Positions 14,688 through 22,572 of a stretch of DNA of 22,572 nucleotides are shown piece after piece (positions within the stretch are counted from its first letter, which is position 1; each line of letters opens with the position of its first letter). The translations under genes were made by a program, and so were the position numbers. Location of the stretch: NCBI GenBank assembly GCA_900543795.1, contig UQSH01000027.1, positions 1 to 22,572 of the forward strand. The letters run 5' to 3'. This DNA comes from an uncultured Oscillospiraceae bacterium. Lineage in GTDB: Bacteria; Bacillota; Clostridia; Oscillospirales; Acutalibacteraceae. The notes beneath the pieces were generated by a model. It was given only the letters and a program-made list of their open reading frames with translations, had not been told where the DNA came from and did not search any database.

Positions 14688-15389
14688 ATGACAAGTGTTG
14701 AGGAGCTTAAAAAACTAAATATTGAAATGCCGTCGGAGCAGGAAATAACGGGCTGTAACGGCTTTTATAACAGGGTTGTAAAAAGGTTTCTTGATTTGGT
14801 TTTTTCCGTTTTGCTTTTTATCATTCTTTTGCCTCTTTATTTTATTATTTCAATAATGATAGTTGCAGATGACGGTGCTCCTGTTTTTTACAGAGCACAA
14901 AGAGGAGGCTACAAAAACAGAAGCTTCAATATATATAAGTTCAGAACAATGGTTAAGAATGCCGATAAAATCGGCGGCGGAACAACTGCCCTTAACGATT
15001 CAAGAATAACCAAAATCGGCAATTTTTTAAGAAAAACCAAGCTTGATGAAACGGCAAATTTAATTAATATAATTCGCGGAGAAATGAGCTTTATCGGCCC
15101 GAGGCCCGAGCTTATTCGCTACACCGAAAAATATGAAGGCGTTGAGAAATACATATTTGAGGTTCGACCCGGTATAACGGATTACAGCTCCGATGTTTTT
15201 ATAAATCTTGATGAAATAGTGGGCAGTGAAAACGCAGATGAAATGTATGAAAAATATGTTCTTGCAAATAAAAATGCGTTAAGGGTGCGGTATGCCGCCG
15301 AGGTTTCATTTAAAACGGATATAAAAATATTTTTCAAAACGGTTTTCGATGTTTTGAAAAAAGCGATTTCTTTTATCTTTAAGAAATAA
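14688..15389 (+). CDS. Initiating sugar transferase (polyprenyl-phosphate sugar-1-phosphate transferase)
   Basis: 233 residues of the small monotopic phosphoglycosyl transferase class (PglC/WcaJ catalytic domain), which moves a sugar-1-phosphate from a UDP-sugar to undecaprenyl phosphate and so starts glycan assembly at the inner face of the membrane. Visible: KRFLDLVFS leading into one hydrophobic re-entrant helix (about 37-58), FYRAQRGG, FNIYKFRTM, the catalytic Asp120-Glu121 pair in KTKLDETANLINIIRGEMSF, IGPRPE, and RPGITDYSSDVF where many relatives read RPGITGWAQV. A 30-residue N-terminal extension has no recognisable domain. It is the first gene of the locus, directly behind a strong promoter. 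The sugar used cannot be read from sequence. Confidence 0.93.
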   Translation: MTSVEELKKLNIEMPSEQEITGCNGFYNRVVKRFLDLVFSVLLFIILLPLYFIISIMIVADDGAPVFYRAQRGGYKNRSFNIYKFRTMVKNADKIGGGTTALNDSRITKIGNFLRKTKLDETANLINIIRGEMSFIGPRPELIRYTEKYEGVEKYIFEVRPGITDYSSDVFINLDEIVGSENADEMYEKYVLANKNALRVRYAAEVSFKTDIKIFFKTVFDVLKKAISFIFKK

Positions 15390-15403
15390 CAGTTGGTGTT
15401 TTT

Positions 15404-16348
15404 ATGGAATATATCAAATTAAAGAATTCGGATTTAACGGTTTCCCGAATTTGTATGGGCGGTTGCCCGATGGGAGGCTACGGATGGGGAGATGTCAGCG
15501 AAAGAGAGCTGATAAAGGCAGTTCAAACGGCACTTGATAACGGCGTTAATTTTTTTGACACCGCCGACACCTATGGTCTCGGTCAGTCGGAAATAACTCT
15601 TTCAAAGGCTTTGGGAAAAAGCAGGCATAATGCAGTTATTTCCGACAAATTCGGAGTTAGGGCAGAGAGGGGAAGGCCGACGGCTTATGACAACAGCCGT
15701 GATTATATTATAAAGGCGTGCGAGGCCTCTCTCAAAAGGCTAAACACCGATTATATTGATATTTATACTGTTCATTACAGAGACGGCAAAACGCCTCTTT
15801 GCGAGGTTGCCGAAACATTAGATGAGCTGAAAAAGCAGGGGAAAATCAGATATTATGCGCTTTCAAATATCAATTCTTCTGACGAAAAAGAGCTTGAAGG
15901 GCTAAAAGGAAAATTCGTTTCGTTTCAAAATGAGTATTCTCTTGCTTGCCGAAAAAACGAAAGGGATATGATTGCCTTTTCCGAAAAATATAATTTAACT
16001 CCGTTAACATGGGGCTCTCTCGGGCAGGGAATTTTGAGCGGAAAATATAACTTGAATAATGTTGATTTTTCGGAAAATGACAGACGGTCAAGAGATATAT
16101 ATGTTAATTTTCACGGAGAAAAGCTCAAAAAAAATCTTGAAATTGTTGAAAGGCTGAAAGAGATTTCTGCTTGTGTGGACAAGCCTGTTTCGGCTGTTGC
16201 CATAAGGTTTATTCTTGATTATTTAAAGGACAGCGCCGTGCTTGTCGGAGTGAAAACTCCACAGCAGATTTTATCGAATATTGAAGCAACGGGCTGGAAT
16301 TTAAGCGAGAATCAGATGAATATTTTGCTTGACGCTTCGGCGGATTAA
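15404..16348 (+). CDS. Aldo/keto reductase
   Basis: 314 residues, a (beta/alpha)8 barrel NAD(P)H-dependent reductase of aldehydes or ketones. The catalytic tetrad is intact: Asp52 and Tyr57 in FDTADTYGLGQSE, Lys82 (SDKFG) and His124 (TVHYRD). It continues with LSNINS, FQNEYSLACR, PLTWGSLGQGILSGKY and a C-terminal cofactor segment VGVKTPQQILSNIEA. It lies between the initiating transferase and a split transketolase with gaps of about 15 bases, so it is probably in the same operon. In this setting it may reduce a sugar intermediate to a polyol or deoxy form; that is inference. A general housekeeping reductase remains possible. Confidence 0.92.
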   Translation: MEYIKLKNSDLTVSRICMGGCPMGGYGWGDVSERELIKAVQTALDNGVNFFDTADTYGLGQSEITLSKALGKSRHNAVISDKFGVRAERGRPTAYDNSRDYIIKACEASLKRLNTDYIDIYTVHYRDGKTPLCEVAETLDELKKQGKIRYYALSNINSSDEKELEGLKGKFVSFQNEYSLACRKNERDMIAFSEKYNLTPLTWGSLGQGILSGKYNLNNVDFSENDRRSRDIYVNFHGEKLKKNLEIVERLKEISACVDKPVSAVAIRFILDYLKDSAVLVGVKTPQQILSNIEATGWNLSENQMNILLDASAD

Positions 16349-16364
16349 ACGGGGAGGGAGAAAA

Positions 16365-17207
16365 ATGACAAGCGAACAGCTTGCTTGGAAAATAAGGCGC
16401 CACGGTATTGAGATGACTCATTTATCGGGTGGCTCGCATATAGGCTCGGTGTTAAGCGTTGCGGATATTCTTGCCGTTATGTATAACGATGTTTTAAATG
16501 TTTATCCCGATAAGCCTAATGCTCCCGAAAGAGACAGGGTTATTCTTTCAAAGGGGCATGCGGGTGCGGCTATATATGCGGCTCTTGCCGAAAAAGGATT
16601 TTTTCCTGTTGAGGAGTTGAAAACTCATTACCAAAACGGTTCAAGACTTTCGGGCCATGTTTCCCATAAGGGCGTTCCAGGAGTTGATTTTTCAACAGGC
16701 TCTCTCGGCCATGGGCTTTCCGTAGGTGTCGGAATGGCAATGGCGGCAAAAACGGATTCAAACAATTATCGGGTTTATGTTATCCTCGGCGACGGCGAAT
16801 GTGATGAGGGCTCTGTTTGGGAGGCGGCATTGGTTGCTAATCATTATCAGCTTGATAATCTTGTTGCTGTAATAGACCACAATAAAATGCAAAGTCTTGA
16901 TTTTTGCGAAAACACTATTAAGCTTAATCCCTTTGCAGATAAATGGAGGTCTTTTGGCTGGAATGTTATTGATATAGACGGTCATAAACACGAGGAATTG
17001 AAAAAAGCATTTAACGAAGCAAAGAGCGTTAAGGGAAAGCCAACCGTTATAATTGCAAACACGGTTAAGGGCAAGGGCGTTTCCTTTATGGAAAACGATA
17101 TCCTTTGGCATTACAGATTTCCTCACGACGGCTGGGAATACGATGACGCTCTTGAAGAGCTTCACAAGTCTATGCCGGTCGGAATAACCGACCCTTATGA
17201 TGAATGA
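16365..17207 (+). CDS. Transketolase, N-terminal (TPP-binding) subunit
   Basis: 280 residues, the thiamine diphosphate pyrophosphate-binding half of a split transketolase. Motifs: GGSHIGS with His25, SKGHAGAAIYAAL with His65, STGSLGHGLSVGVGMA, and the TPP/Mg motif beginning GDGECDEGSVWEA (142 onward) and ending at Asn173 (DHNK). The start is ATG 16365, preceded by GGGAGGGAG; the frame is open 12 codons further upstream but that part overlaps the reductase gene. It pairs with the next gene to make a whole transketolase-like enzyme that moves two-carbon ketol units. Split transketolases occur in glycan and secondary-metabolite loci as well as in pentose metabolism; the location inside a polysaccharide operon points to the former. 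Confidence 0.94.
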   Translation: MTSEQLAWKIRRHGIEMTHLSGGSHIGSVLSVADILAVMYNDVLNVYPDKPNAPERDRVILSKGHAGAAIYAALAEKGFFPVEELKTHYQNGSRLSGHVSHKGVPGVDFSTGSLGHGLSVGVGMAMAAKTDSNNYRVYVILGDGECDEGSVWEAALVANHYQLDNLVAVIDHNKMQSLDFCENTIKLNPFADKWRSFGWNVIDIDGHKHEELKKAFNEAKSVKGKPTVIIANTVKGKGVSFMENDILWHYRFPHDGWEYDDALEELHKSMPVGITDPYDE

Positions 17208-17223
17208 AAACGGGTGATGAGCA

Positions 17224-18138
17224 TTGAGAGATACATTTGTTAAAACATTAATTGAAATAGCCGAAAAGGATAAGAATGTTGTTCTTATAACGGGAGATCT
17301 CGGCTTTGGAGTGCTTAAACCGTTTTGGGAAAAGCTTCCGAATCAGTTTATTAATGCCGGAATAGCCGAGCAGAATATGACCGGTCTTGCCGCAGGAATG
17401 GCTCTTGCGGGAAAAACCGTTTTCACTTATTCAATCGGTAATTTCCCGACTTTAAGGTGCATTGAGCAAATAAGAAACGATTGTGCCTATCATAATGCAA
17501 ATGTAAAAATAGTGTGCGTCGGCGGCGGCTTTACTTACGGTTCGCTCGGTATGAGCCATCACGCAACAGAGGACATTGCCGTTATGCGCTCAATGCCCGA
17601 TATAACGGTAACTGCACCGGGAGATTTAACGGAGGCAGTTGAATGTACAAGGGCAATTTATAAGAAGCCGGGAACCTGCTATTTAAGACTCGGCAGAGGC
17701 GGAGAACCGAAAATTCATAACAAAATTGAGAATTTCGAGCTCGGTAAGGCGCTTAAAATTAAAGACGGAGATGATATTGCTGTCTATTCAACGGGAGCAA
17801 TATTTGAAGAAGCAAACAAGGCAGTTGAAATGCTTTCAAGGCAAAACATTAATGCTTCGCTTTATACCTTTCCAACTGTTAAGCCGATAGATGTTGAAGC
17901 AATTAAGGAGTGCGCTTCGCAGTGCAGGCTGATAGTAACGGTTGAGGAGCACAATATCATCGGCGGCTTCGGCAGTGCAGTTGCAGAGGTTCTTTCAGAG
18001 ATTGAGGGCAAAGCAAAGCTCATCAGAATAGGTCTTAACGATAGATATTCTTCAATAGTGGGAACTCAAAACTATTTAAGAGCTCAATATGGTATGGATG
18101 CACAGTCAATTTATAATCGTATTTTAAGCGAAATTTAA
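17224..18138 (+). CDS. Transketolase, C-terminal (pyrimidine-binding) subunit
   Basis: 304 residues: the pyrimidine-binding domain, then the transketolase C-terminal domain. The activating glutamate is Glu49 in INAGIAEQNMTGLAAGMAL; GNFPTLRCIEQIRND, TYGSLGMSHHATEDIAVMR and YLRLGRGGEP follow. The C-terminal part has VEEHNIIGGFGSAVAE. The start is TTG 17224, giving the family N-terminus MRDTFVKTLIE, with GGGTGATGAG before it; no in-frame ATG exists upstream before a stop. It lies 16 bases after its partner subunit. Deoxyxylulose phosphate synthase is less likely because that enzyme is usually one chain. Confidence 0.94.
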   Translation: MRDTFVKTLIEIAEKDKNVVLITGDLGFGVLKPFWEKLPNQFINAGIAEQNMTGLAAGMALAGKTVFTYSIGNFPTLRCIEQIRNDCAYHNANVKIVCVGGGFTYGSLGMSHHATEDIAVMRSMPDITVTAPGDLTEAVECTRAIYKKPGTCYLRLGRGGEPKIHNKIENFELGKALKIKDGDDIAVYSTGAIFEEANKAVEMLSRQNINASLYTFPTVKPIDVEAIKECASQCRLIVTVEEHNIIGGFGSAVAEVLSEIEGKAKLIRIGLNDRYSSIVGTQNYLRAQYGMDAQSIYNRILSEI

Positions 18139-18157
18139 TTTTCAAGGGGAATGCAGT

Positions 18158-19294
18158 ATGGGCAAAAAAATATTGATAACCGCAACAGAGCTGCATTTAA
18201 TTCAGTTTTGGACAGAGCATATAAAAGGCTTAATTGAAAATTCAAACACGGTTGATATTGTTTGCTCAAATATCGGCGGCAGGCTCGAAGAGTTGAAGAA
18301 GCGGCTCAGAGAATGCGGAAATCCTCGGCTGAACGTTGTCAGCCTGCAAAGAAGCCCTTCTTCTCCCAAAAATCTTTTGGGCTATTTTCAGTTAAGAAAA
18401 TATTTTAAAGAAAACGATTATGATGTTGTTATAACTAATGAGCCCGTTATGGGGGTTATGACCCGTCTTGCGGCAAGAACGGTGCGCAAAAGGGGAGCGA
18501 AGGTTATATATTTTGCACACGGCTTTCATTTTTGGAAGGGTGCACCGTTTTTAAATTGGGCGTTGTTTTATCCAATTGAAAAAATCGGCTCGCATTTTGC
18601 CGATGTGATAGTAACAATGAATTCAGAGGATTATGCTCTTGCAAAAAGGCATTTTAATTGCGCCGAAATTAAATATACTTACGGCATAGGCATTGATTTA
18701 TCGGAATTTGTTTTTGACGAAAAAACAAGAAAAGAAAAAAGAAAAAGCCTTAATATCAATGATGATGAGTTTGTTTTCTTTTCAGCCGCCGAGCTTTCGA
18801 CAAGAAAAAATCTTATTTTGGCGTTGCAGATTGTTAAGCGAATGCACGATAAAGGCTTTAAGGTTAGGTATTTTGTTAGAGGAACAGGACCTCTTGAAGA
18901 TAAATTGAAAGAATACATAACCGAAAACAAGCTTGAAAATATCGTTTCTTTAATGGGCTACGGAAAGGATATTAAGGAAATGTGTCTTGCTGCTGATGCT
19001 TTTTTGTTTACCTCAAAGCAGGAAGGCTTACCTGCCGCAGTTATGGAGGCTATGAGCTGTAATCTGCCGTGTCTTGCGTCGGATATCAGAGGTGTAAACG
19101 ACCTGATACAAAACGGAAAGGGTGGGTTTGTTTGCCGATTAAATGATGTTGACGGCTTTTGCGAAAAAGCTCAAATATTAATTGAGAATAATAACGAGGA
19201 TTTTAAAGGAAGGCTTACACAAAGCAACAGGGAAGTGCTTTTGCCTTATTCAAGAGAAAATGTTTTTTCCTTTATAAGCGGTTTAATTGAGTGA
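18158..19294 (+). CDS. Family 4-type glycosyltransferase (GT-B fold)
   Basis: 378 residues, retaining GT4 glycosyltransferase of the EPS type, adding a sugar to the lipid-linked chain at the cytoplasmic face. The N-terminal Rossmann domain (KKILITATELHLIQFWTEHI) contains YFAHGFHFWKGAP (118-130), common in EpsD-like enzymes. The C-terminal domain has AAELSTRKN with Arg216-Lys217, GTGPLEDKL, and the E-X7-E motif EGLPAAVMEAM with Glu289 and Glu297, which binds the nucleotide sugar. Full length. It follows the transketolase genes by 19 bases and precedes the polymerase, so it probably acts second after the initiating transferase. Confidence 0.92.
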   Translation: MGKKILITATELHLIQFWTEHIKGLIENSNTVDIVCSNIGGRLEELKKRLRECGNPRLNVVSLQRSPSSPKNLLGYFQLRKYFKENDYDVVITNEPVMGVMTRLAARTVRKRGAKVIYFAHGFHFWKGAPFLNWALFYPIEKIGSHFADVIVTMNSEDYALAKRHFNCAEIKYTYGIGIDLSEFVFDEKTRKEKRKSLNINDDEFVFFSAAELSTRKNLILALQIVKRMHDKGFKVRYFVRGTGPLEDKLKEYITENKLENIVSLMGYGKDIKEMCLAADAFLFTSKQEGLPAAVMEAMSCNLPCLASDIRGVNDLIQNGKGGFVCRLNDVDGFCEKAQILIENNNEDFKGRLTQSNREVLLPYSRENVFSFISGLIE

Positions 19295-19321
19295 TTATTT
19301 TAAGAAGGAGTGATAAAGTAA

Positions 19322-20506
19322 ATGTGGATATTTATGGCAATTCTTGGCGTGTTTTTCATATTGTATTTTATCATTCCTCAAAAGCACACTTGGATTTCGT
19401 TTGTGTTTCTTGTTGTTGCTCTTGCCGTTTTGGCGTACCGTGCAGAGCCTAATCCAACAGACGATTTGGGAAGATATTTCAAGATAATAGATACTATGCG
19501 TGCAGGCGGGTGGGATAGATTTCAGCAAATGCTTGATAATAACGAATTCGATTTCGGTGCGCTTCCCGTTTGCGGATATTATTTTTATTTTATAAGCCGC
19601 CTGCCGAATAATTATTTTCTGCCGTTTTTCACGGTGCTGATTTCTTACGGCTGTAATATGCTGTTGATATATAAGGCTGCAAAAAGATTTAAGGTTGATA
19701 AGCTTTATCTTATGATTGCGCTTATATTTATGCTTTCAACATATTGGTTTTATGATGTTTACAGCGGCGTAAGAAACGGTCTTGCCTTTGCGGTATCGTT
19801 AATTTGCGTTTATTATCATTTTGTTGAAAGAAAGAATATATTACTTTGCTTTATCGGATATTTTCTTGCAATCGGTCTTCATTCCTCGGGAATAGTTCCC
19901 GTTGCACTTGCCGTTGTTGCTTGGCTTACATATAATGTTGCAAGCAAAACAATAAATATTCTTTTAATATTTGCAATAGGCGGCAGCAGTGCTTTGTTGT
20001 CATTTTTAGCAAATATAACAGATAATAGCTTTATTCAAACTCTTGCAGGAAAAACGCAATCCGCTTCGGAGGGTATGACGCTTAATTTCAGCACGAATTA
20101 TCTTGTTAATGTTGCAACCTATATAGTCGGCGTAATAATTATTGCATATTGCTTTACATATATAAAAAAATATCTAACCGATATCGGCGAAAGGCGTTTT
20201 TTCAGATATGTTGAGGTTGTTATGTTTTTTATGGCAGGCTCAATCTTCAGCGTTCTTTTATTCCTGCGTATAGCAAGGTGGATTTTGCCCGTGCTCATTG
20301 CGGTTGTTTATATGGTTGGTATGCAGCTTCAAAAAAACAGAATTGACAGCGGACAGATAAATACATATTATTTGTCGAACACACCTCACGCAGAAAAAAT
20401 AAGGGCTTCAAGCAAAGGTGTAACAACATTCTTTATCGTTGCGTACTGTGCAGTTCATCTTTGGTATGATGCTGCCGGAAGCAGCTTGATTTGGCTTCAT
20501 TTTTAA
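19322..20506 (+). CDS. EpsG-like membrane protein, probable polysaccharide polymerase
   Basis: 394 residues with about nine or ten hydrophobic helices. The N-terminus resembles EpsG proteins (two helices, then YRAEPNPTDDLGRYFKIIDTMR), and the middle has YWFYDVYSGVRNGLAFAVSLICVYYHF and IGLHSSGIVPVALAVV, the usual polymerase motif with an arginine and a histidine in helix ends. EpsG/Wzy proteins join repeat units at the outer face of the membrane. AAGGAG lies about ten bases before the ATG. The location between glycosyltransferases supports the call. Individual substrates are unknown. Confidence 0.85.
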   Translation: MWIFMAILGVFFILYFIIPQKHTWISFVFLVVALAVLAYRAEPNPTDDLGRYFKIIDTMRAGGWDRFQQMLDNNEFDFGALPVCGYYFYFISRLPNNYFLPFFTVLISYGCNMLLIYKAAKRFKVDKLYLMIALIFMLSTYWFYDVYSGVRNGLAFAVSLICVYYHFVERKNILLCFIGYFLAIGLHSSGIVPVALAVVAWLTYNVASKTINILLIFAIGGSSALLSFLANITDNSFIQTLAGKTQSASEGMTLNFSTNYLVNVATYIVGVIIIAYCFTYIKKYLTDIGERRFFRYVEVVMFFMAGSIFSVLLFLRIARWILPVLIAVVYMVGMQLQKNRIDSGQINTYYLSNTPHAEKIRASSKGVTTFFIVAYCAVHLWYDAAGSSLIWLHF

Positions 20507-20525
20507 TTGCCAATGAGGAGGAATT

Positions 20526-21509
20526 ATGGATAAAATCAGCGTTATCGTTCCTGTTTATAAGGTTGAAAAATATCTTAACAAATGCGTCCAAAGCATTGTT
20601 AATCAAACATATAAAAATCTTGAAATAATCCTTGTTGATGACGGCTCTCCCGATAATTGCCCCGAAATGTGCGATGAATGGTCGGAACGGGATAGCAGAA
20701 TAAGGGTTGTTCATCAGGACAATTCAGGTGTGCTTTCCGCAAGGCTTTGCGGAGTTGAAGTTGCGCAGGGAAGGTATGTTGCCTTTGTTGATTCAGATGA
20801 CTGGATTGAAAAGGATTATTTTGAATATCTATATAATCTTGCAAATTCAAATTCCGCTCAGGTTGTCTCTTGTGCATTTTACGGAGTTAATGAGGGAGAA
20901 ACAGAAGCAAAAATCACTTTTGCTTTGGATGAGGAAATCAAAGCATACGGCTTTGAAGGCACCGTAAAATATATGAATGAGGATTCTCTTTGGTCAATGT
21001 GCAACAAAATATATGAACGGCATTTGTTTGATAAGCTACCCGGGCTTCCCGAAGGAATCACATTCAGCGAGGATATGATGCTCAATTATTTTATTTATAA
21101 AAATATTGATAAAATTGCAGTTTCAAATGTTCCTAAATATTACTATTTTCGTCATTCAGGCTCGGCGATTTCGGGCTGCATAACATATTCTCTTATAGAT
21201 AGCTCAATGCTTGCATATAAAACAATAGACGATGATTTCGATAAAGGTTCTCCGGCTTATCCTTATCAAATTTCAAATAAGCTTCAAAATGATTACTTTT
21301 TGCTTAACAGTATTATCAGAAACCGTGCCTGCACTGATAGATATAAGGTTATAAGGAAGGACATTCTTTCGTTTAGAAGGTATATTTTCGGCAGAAAATA
21401 TAAATATGCATTCAGAAAAAAAGACAGATATGCAACAGTGCTTTTGTGTTTTTGTCCGTTTGTATATAATGCACTTATTCGTTTAAGAACAAAATTGAGA
21501 GGTTATTAA
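20526..21509 (+). CDS. Family 2 glycosyltransferase (first of three)
   Basis: 327 residues, inverting GT2 enzyme with GT-A fold. The N-terminal nucleotide-sugar domain is intact: SVIVPVYKVEKYLNKCVQSI, ILVDDGSPDNCPEMCDEW and the metal-binding DSDD at 89-92 (FVDSDDW). The usual GLSAARN motif reads GVLSARLCGVEVA, a mild departure. The C-terminal acceptor half ends in a basic, aromatic stretch. AGGAGG lies before ATG 20526. The first 46 shared residues (7-52) are identical to those of the next gene, whereas the remainder is clearly different, suggesting exchange of sequence between the two genes. The acceptor sugar is unknown. Confidence 0.93.
   Translation: MDKISVIVPVYKVEKYLNKCVQSIVNQTYKNLEIILVDDGSPDNCPEMCDEWSERDSRIRVVHQDNSGVLSARLCGVEVAQGRYVAFVDSDDWIEKDYFEYLYNLANSNSAQVVSCAFYGVNEGETEAKITFALDEEIKAYGFEGTVKYMNEDSLWSMCNKIYERHLFDKLPGLPEGITFSEDMMLNYFIYKNIDKIAVSNVPKYYYFRHSGSAISGCITYSLIDSSMLAYKTIDDDFDKGSPAYPYQISNKLQNDYFLLNSIIRNRACTDRYKVIRKDILSFRRYIFGRKYKYAFRKKDRYATVLLCFCPFVYNALIRLRTKLRGY
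20544..20681 (+). repeat. GT2 direct repeat, copy 1
   Basis: 138 bases that match 21537-21674 at 135 positions by hand alignment. The three differences are all synonymous (Cys, Ile and Asp codons), so the encoded 46 residues are identical. Similarity drops sharply after the end. Confidence 0.95.
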
Positions 21510-21512
21510 AAG

Positions 21513-22475
21513 TTGTATTCGGATTTGATTTCAGTCATCGTTCCTGTTTATAAGGTTGAAAAATATCTTAACAAATGTGTCCAAAGCATTGTTAATCAAA
21601 CATATAAAAATCTTGAAATAATACTTGTTGACGACGGCTCTCCCGATAATTGCCCCGAAATGTGCGATGAATGGGCAAAGAAGGACAGCCGCATAAAAGT
21701 AATTCATCAGGAAAATGCAGGTCTTGCCGAGGCAAGAAATTCCGGCATTAGTGTTGCAACGGGCGAATTTTTTATGTTTATTGACAGCGATGATTATGCG
21801 GAGCCTGATATGATTGAGCTTTTGCTTAATCTGTCAATGGAATATAACGCCGATGTTTCGAGCTGCGGATTTTATTTTGATTATGAAAATGATAATAAAG
21901 CAGAGGCTTGCGATTTTTCGGACAAAATTCGGATTGCCGATATTAACGAAAGAATTATTGATTTGCTAACAGGCGGATTTAGCGGAACCGTTTGGAATAA
22001 GCTTTACAGAGCAGACGCAGTTAAATCAATTTTATTTGATAAGGCAGACGGCTGCTCGGAGGATATTATGTATAATTATCGGGTGTATAAGCAGAACATA
22101 ACGGCTGTGTTCTGCGGAGCTCCCAAATATCACTATCTTATAAGAAGCAGCTCTATAACAAACAGGGAGTTTACTTACGGAGCCTTTGACATTATTCGTG
22201 CAAAAAGGCTTGCTTTATGCGAGCAGGCGAATAATCCGAATGTTTTTCCTTATGCCGTTAAGGGCTTTGTTATGTCGGCGTTCATTGTGTTGAGCGGATG
22301 CATTCAAAGCAATAAATTCCCAAAGGAAAAGCAGCAGCTTGTTGATGAAATATTATCATTTAAAAAGGAAATATTAAATTCAAAAATATTTTCAAAAACC
22401 GATAAAATTAAAGTCTTGATTTTATCATTTTCACCCAAGCTTTATGAAAAAATTATTATAAGGAAGCATCTGTAA
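21513..22475 (+). CDS. Family 2 glycosyltransferase (second of three)
   Basis: 320 residues, GT2 with VIVPVYKVEKYLNKCVQSI, ILVDDGSPDNC, GLAEARNSGISVATGEF and the DSDD metal site at 91-94, followed by SGTVWNKLY and a C-terminal acceptor domain. The start is taken as TTG 21513, ten bases after GAGAGG; a second in-frame TTG at 21525 is possible and would give a more usual N-terminus. It begins three bases after the previous stop. The N-terminal 138 bases of similarity to the previous gene are treated as a separate repeat feature. Confidence 0.92.
   Translation: MYSDLISVIVPVYKVEKYLNKCVQSIVNQTYKNLEIILVDDGSPDNCPEMCDEWAKKDSRIKVIHQENAGLAEARNSGISVATGEFFMFIDSDDYAEPDMIELLLNLSMEYNADVSSCGFYFDYENDNKAEACDFSDKIRIADINERIIDLLTGGFSGTVWNKLYRADAVKSILFDKADGCSEDIMYNYRVYKQNITAVFCGAPKYHYLIRSSSITNREFTYGAFDIIRAKRLALCEQANNPNVFPYAVKGFVMSAFIVLSGCIQSNKFPKEKQQLVDEILSFKKEILNSKIFSKTDKIKVLILSFSPKLYEKIIIRKHL
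21537..21674 (+). repeat. GT2 direct repeat, copy 2
   Basis: Second copy of the 138-base block, 993 bases downstream of copy 1 and at the same place in the next GT2 gene. Confidence 0.95.
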
Positions 22476-22477
22476 TT

Positions 22478-22572
22478 ATGAATCCGTTAATCAGCGTTAT
22501 CGTTCCCGTTTATAAGGCGGAAAAGTATCTTGATAAATGCGTCCAAAGCATTGTTAATCAAACATATAAAAA
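22478..22572 (+). CDS. Family 2 glycosyltransferase (third of three), cut by the window edge
   Basis: ATG 22478, two bases after the preceding stop, opens a frame that reads LISVIVPVYKAEKYLDKCVQ and on to SIVNQTYK at the edge, 31 complete codons. This is the start of a GT2 nucleotide-binding domain of the same subtype as the two preceding genes. No catalytic residues are reached. The sequence ends inside a 38-base stretch identical to part of the first GT2 gene. Confidence 0.88.
   Translation, partial: MNPLISVIVPVYKAEKYLDKCVQSIVNQTYK
22499..22572 (+). repeat. GT2 direct repeat, copy 3 (partial)
   Basis: The 74 bases before the window edge match copy 1 at 68 positions by hand count; the last 38 bases (22535-22572) are identical to 20580-20617. 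Confidence 0.9.

Noticed and set aside
20544..22572. CRISPR-like or mobile-element repeat
   Set aside because: The repeats are in-frame coding sequence of GT2 genes spaced by about 1 kb, without terminal inverted repeats, transposase or regular short spacers.

Overview
The window looks like one contig from a low-GC, strictly anaerobic Firmicute of the class Clostridia, possibly an uncultured gut Oscillospiraceae/Ruminococcaceae relative. The evidence is an Rnf complex in the clostridial order CDGEAB, AT-rich codon use, strong AGGAGG ribosome sites and occasional TTG starts, all genes on one strand. No rRNA or tRNA is present, so a precise taxon cannot be given.

Layout. (1) Bases 1-349 are a GC-rich piece of a phage tail tape measure gene, fused in frame to an atpA that lacks about its first 117 residues; this is most simply an assembly chimera. 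(2) 350-4241 is the end of an F-type ATP synthase operon, atpA(partial)-atpG-atpD-atpC, closed by a clean intrinsic terminator. (3) 4254-6106 holds a fusion of a Cof-type HAD phosphatase to a DUF523/TudS-like domain, then a small orphan lipoprotein with its own promoter and terminator. (4) 6137-13648 is one long operon: rnfCDGEAB, apbE (broken by one extra base), a NusG_II-domain membrane protein, a Gx/heptaprenyl-diphosphate-synthase-component-I-like membrane protein and a gamma carbonic anhydrase-like protein. (5) 13762-14627 is a two-gene unit of small unrecognised membrane proteins with its own promoter and terminator. (6) 14629 to the right edge is the start of an exopolysaccharide/capsule locus: initiating sugar-phosphate transferase, aldo/keto reductase, split transketolase, GT4 glycosyltransferase, EpsG/Wzy-like polymerase and three tandem GT2 glycosyltransferases, the third cut by the edge.

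How the genes fit together. Rnf oxidises reduced ferredoxin with NAD+ and exports Na+ or H+; the ATP synthase encoded 2 kb upstream can use that gradient. ApbE attaches FMN covalently to RnfD and RnfG, whose SGAT acceptor motifs are both visible, so region 4 is a self-contained unit for building and flavinylating Rnf. Region 6 builds a surface glycan; the reductase and transketolase pair suggest that an unusual sugar or polyol is made on site.

The most notable points are the apbE frameshift beside a perfect GC hairpin, the near-identical 138-bp block shared by neighbouring GT2 genes (pointing to gene conversion), the HAD-DUF523 fusion, and the uncharacterised membrane pair. I did not find a clearly new defence or mobile system.
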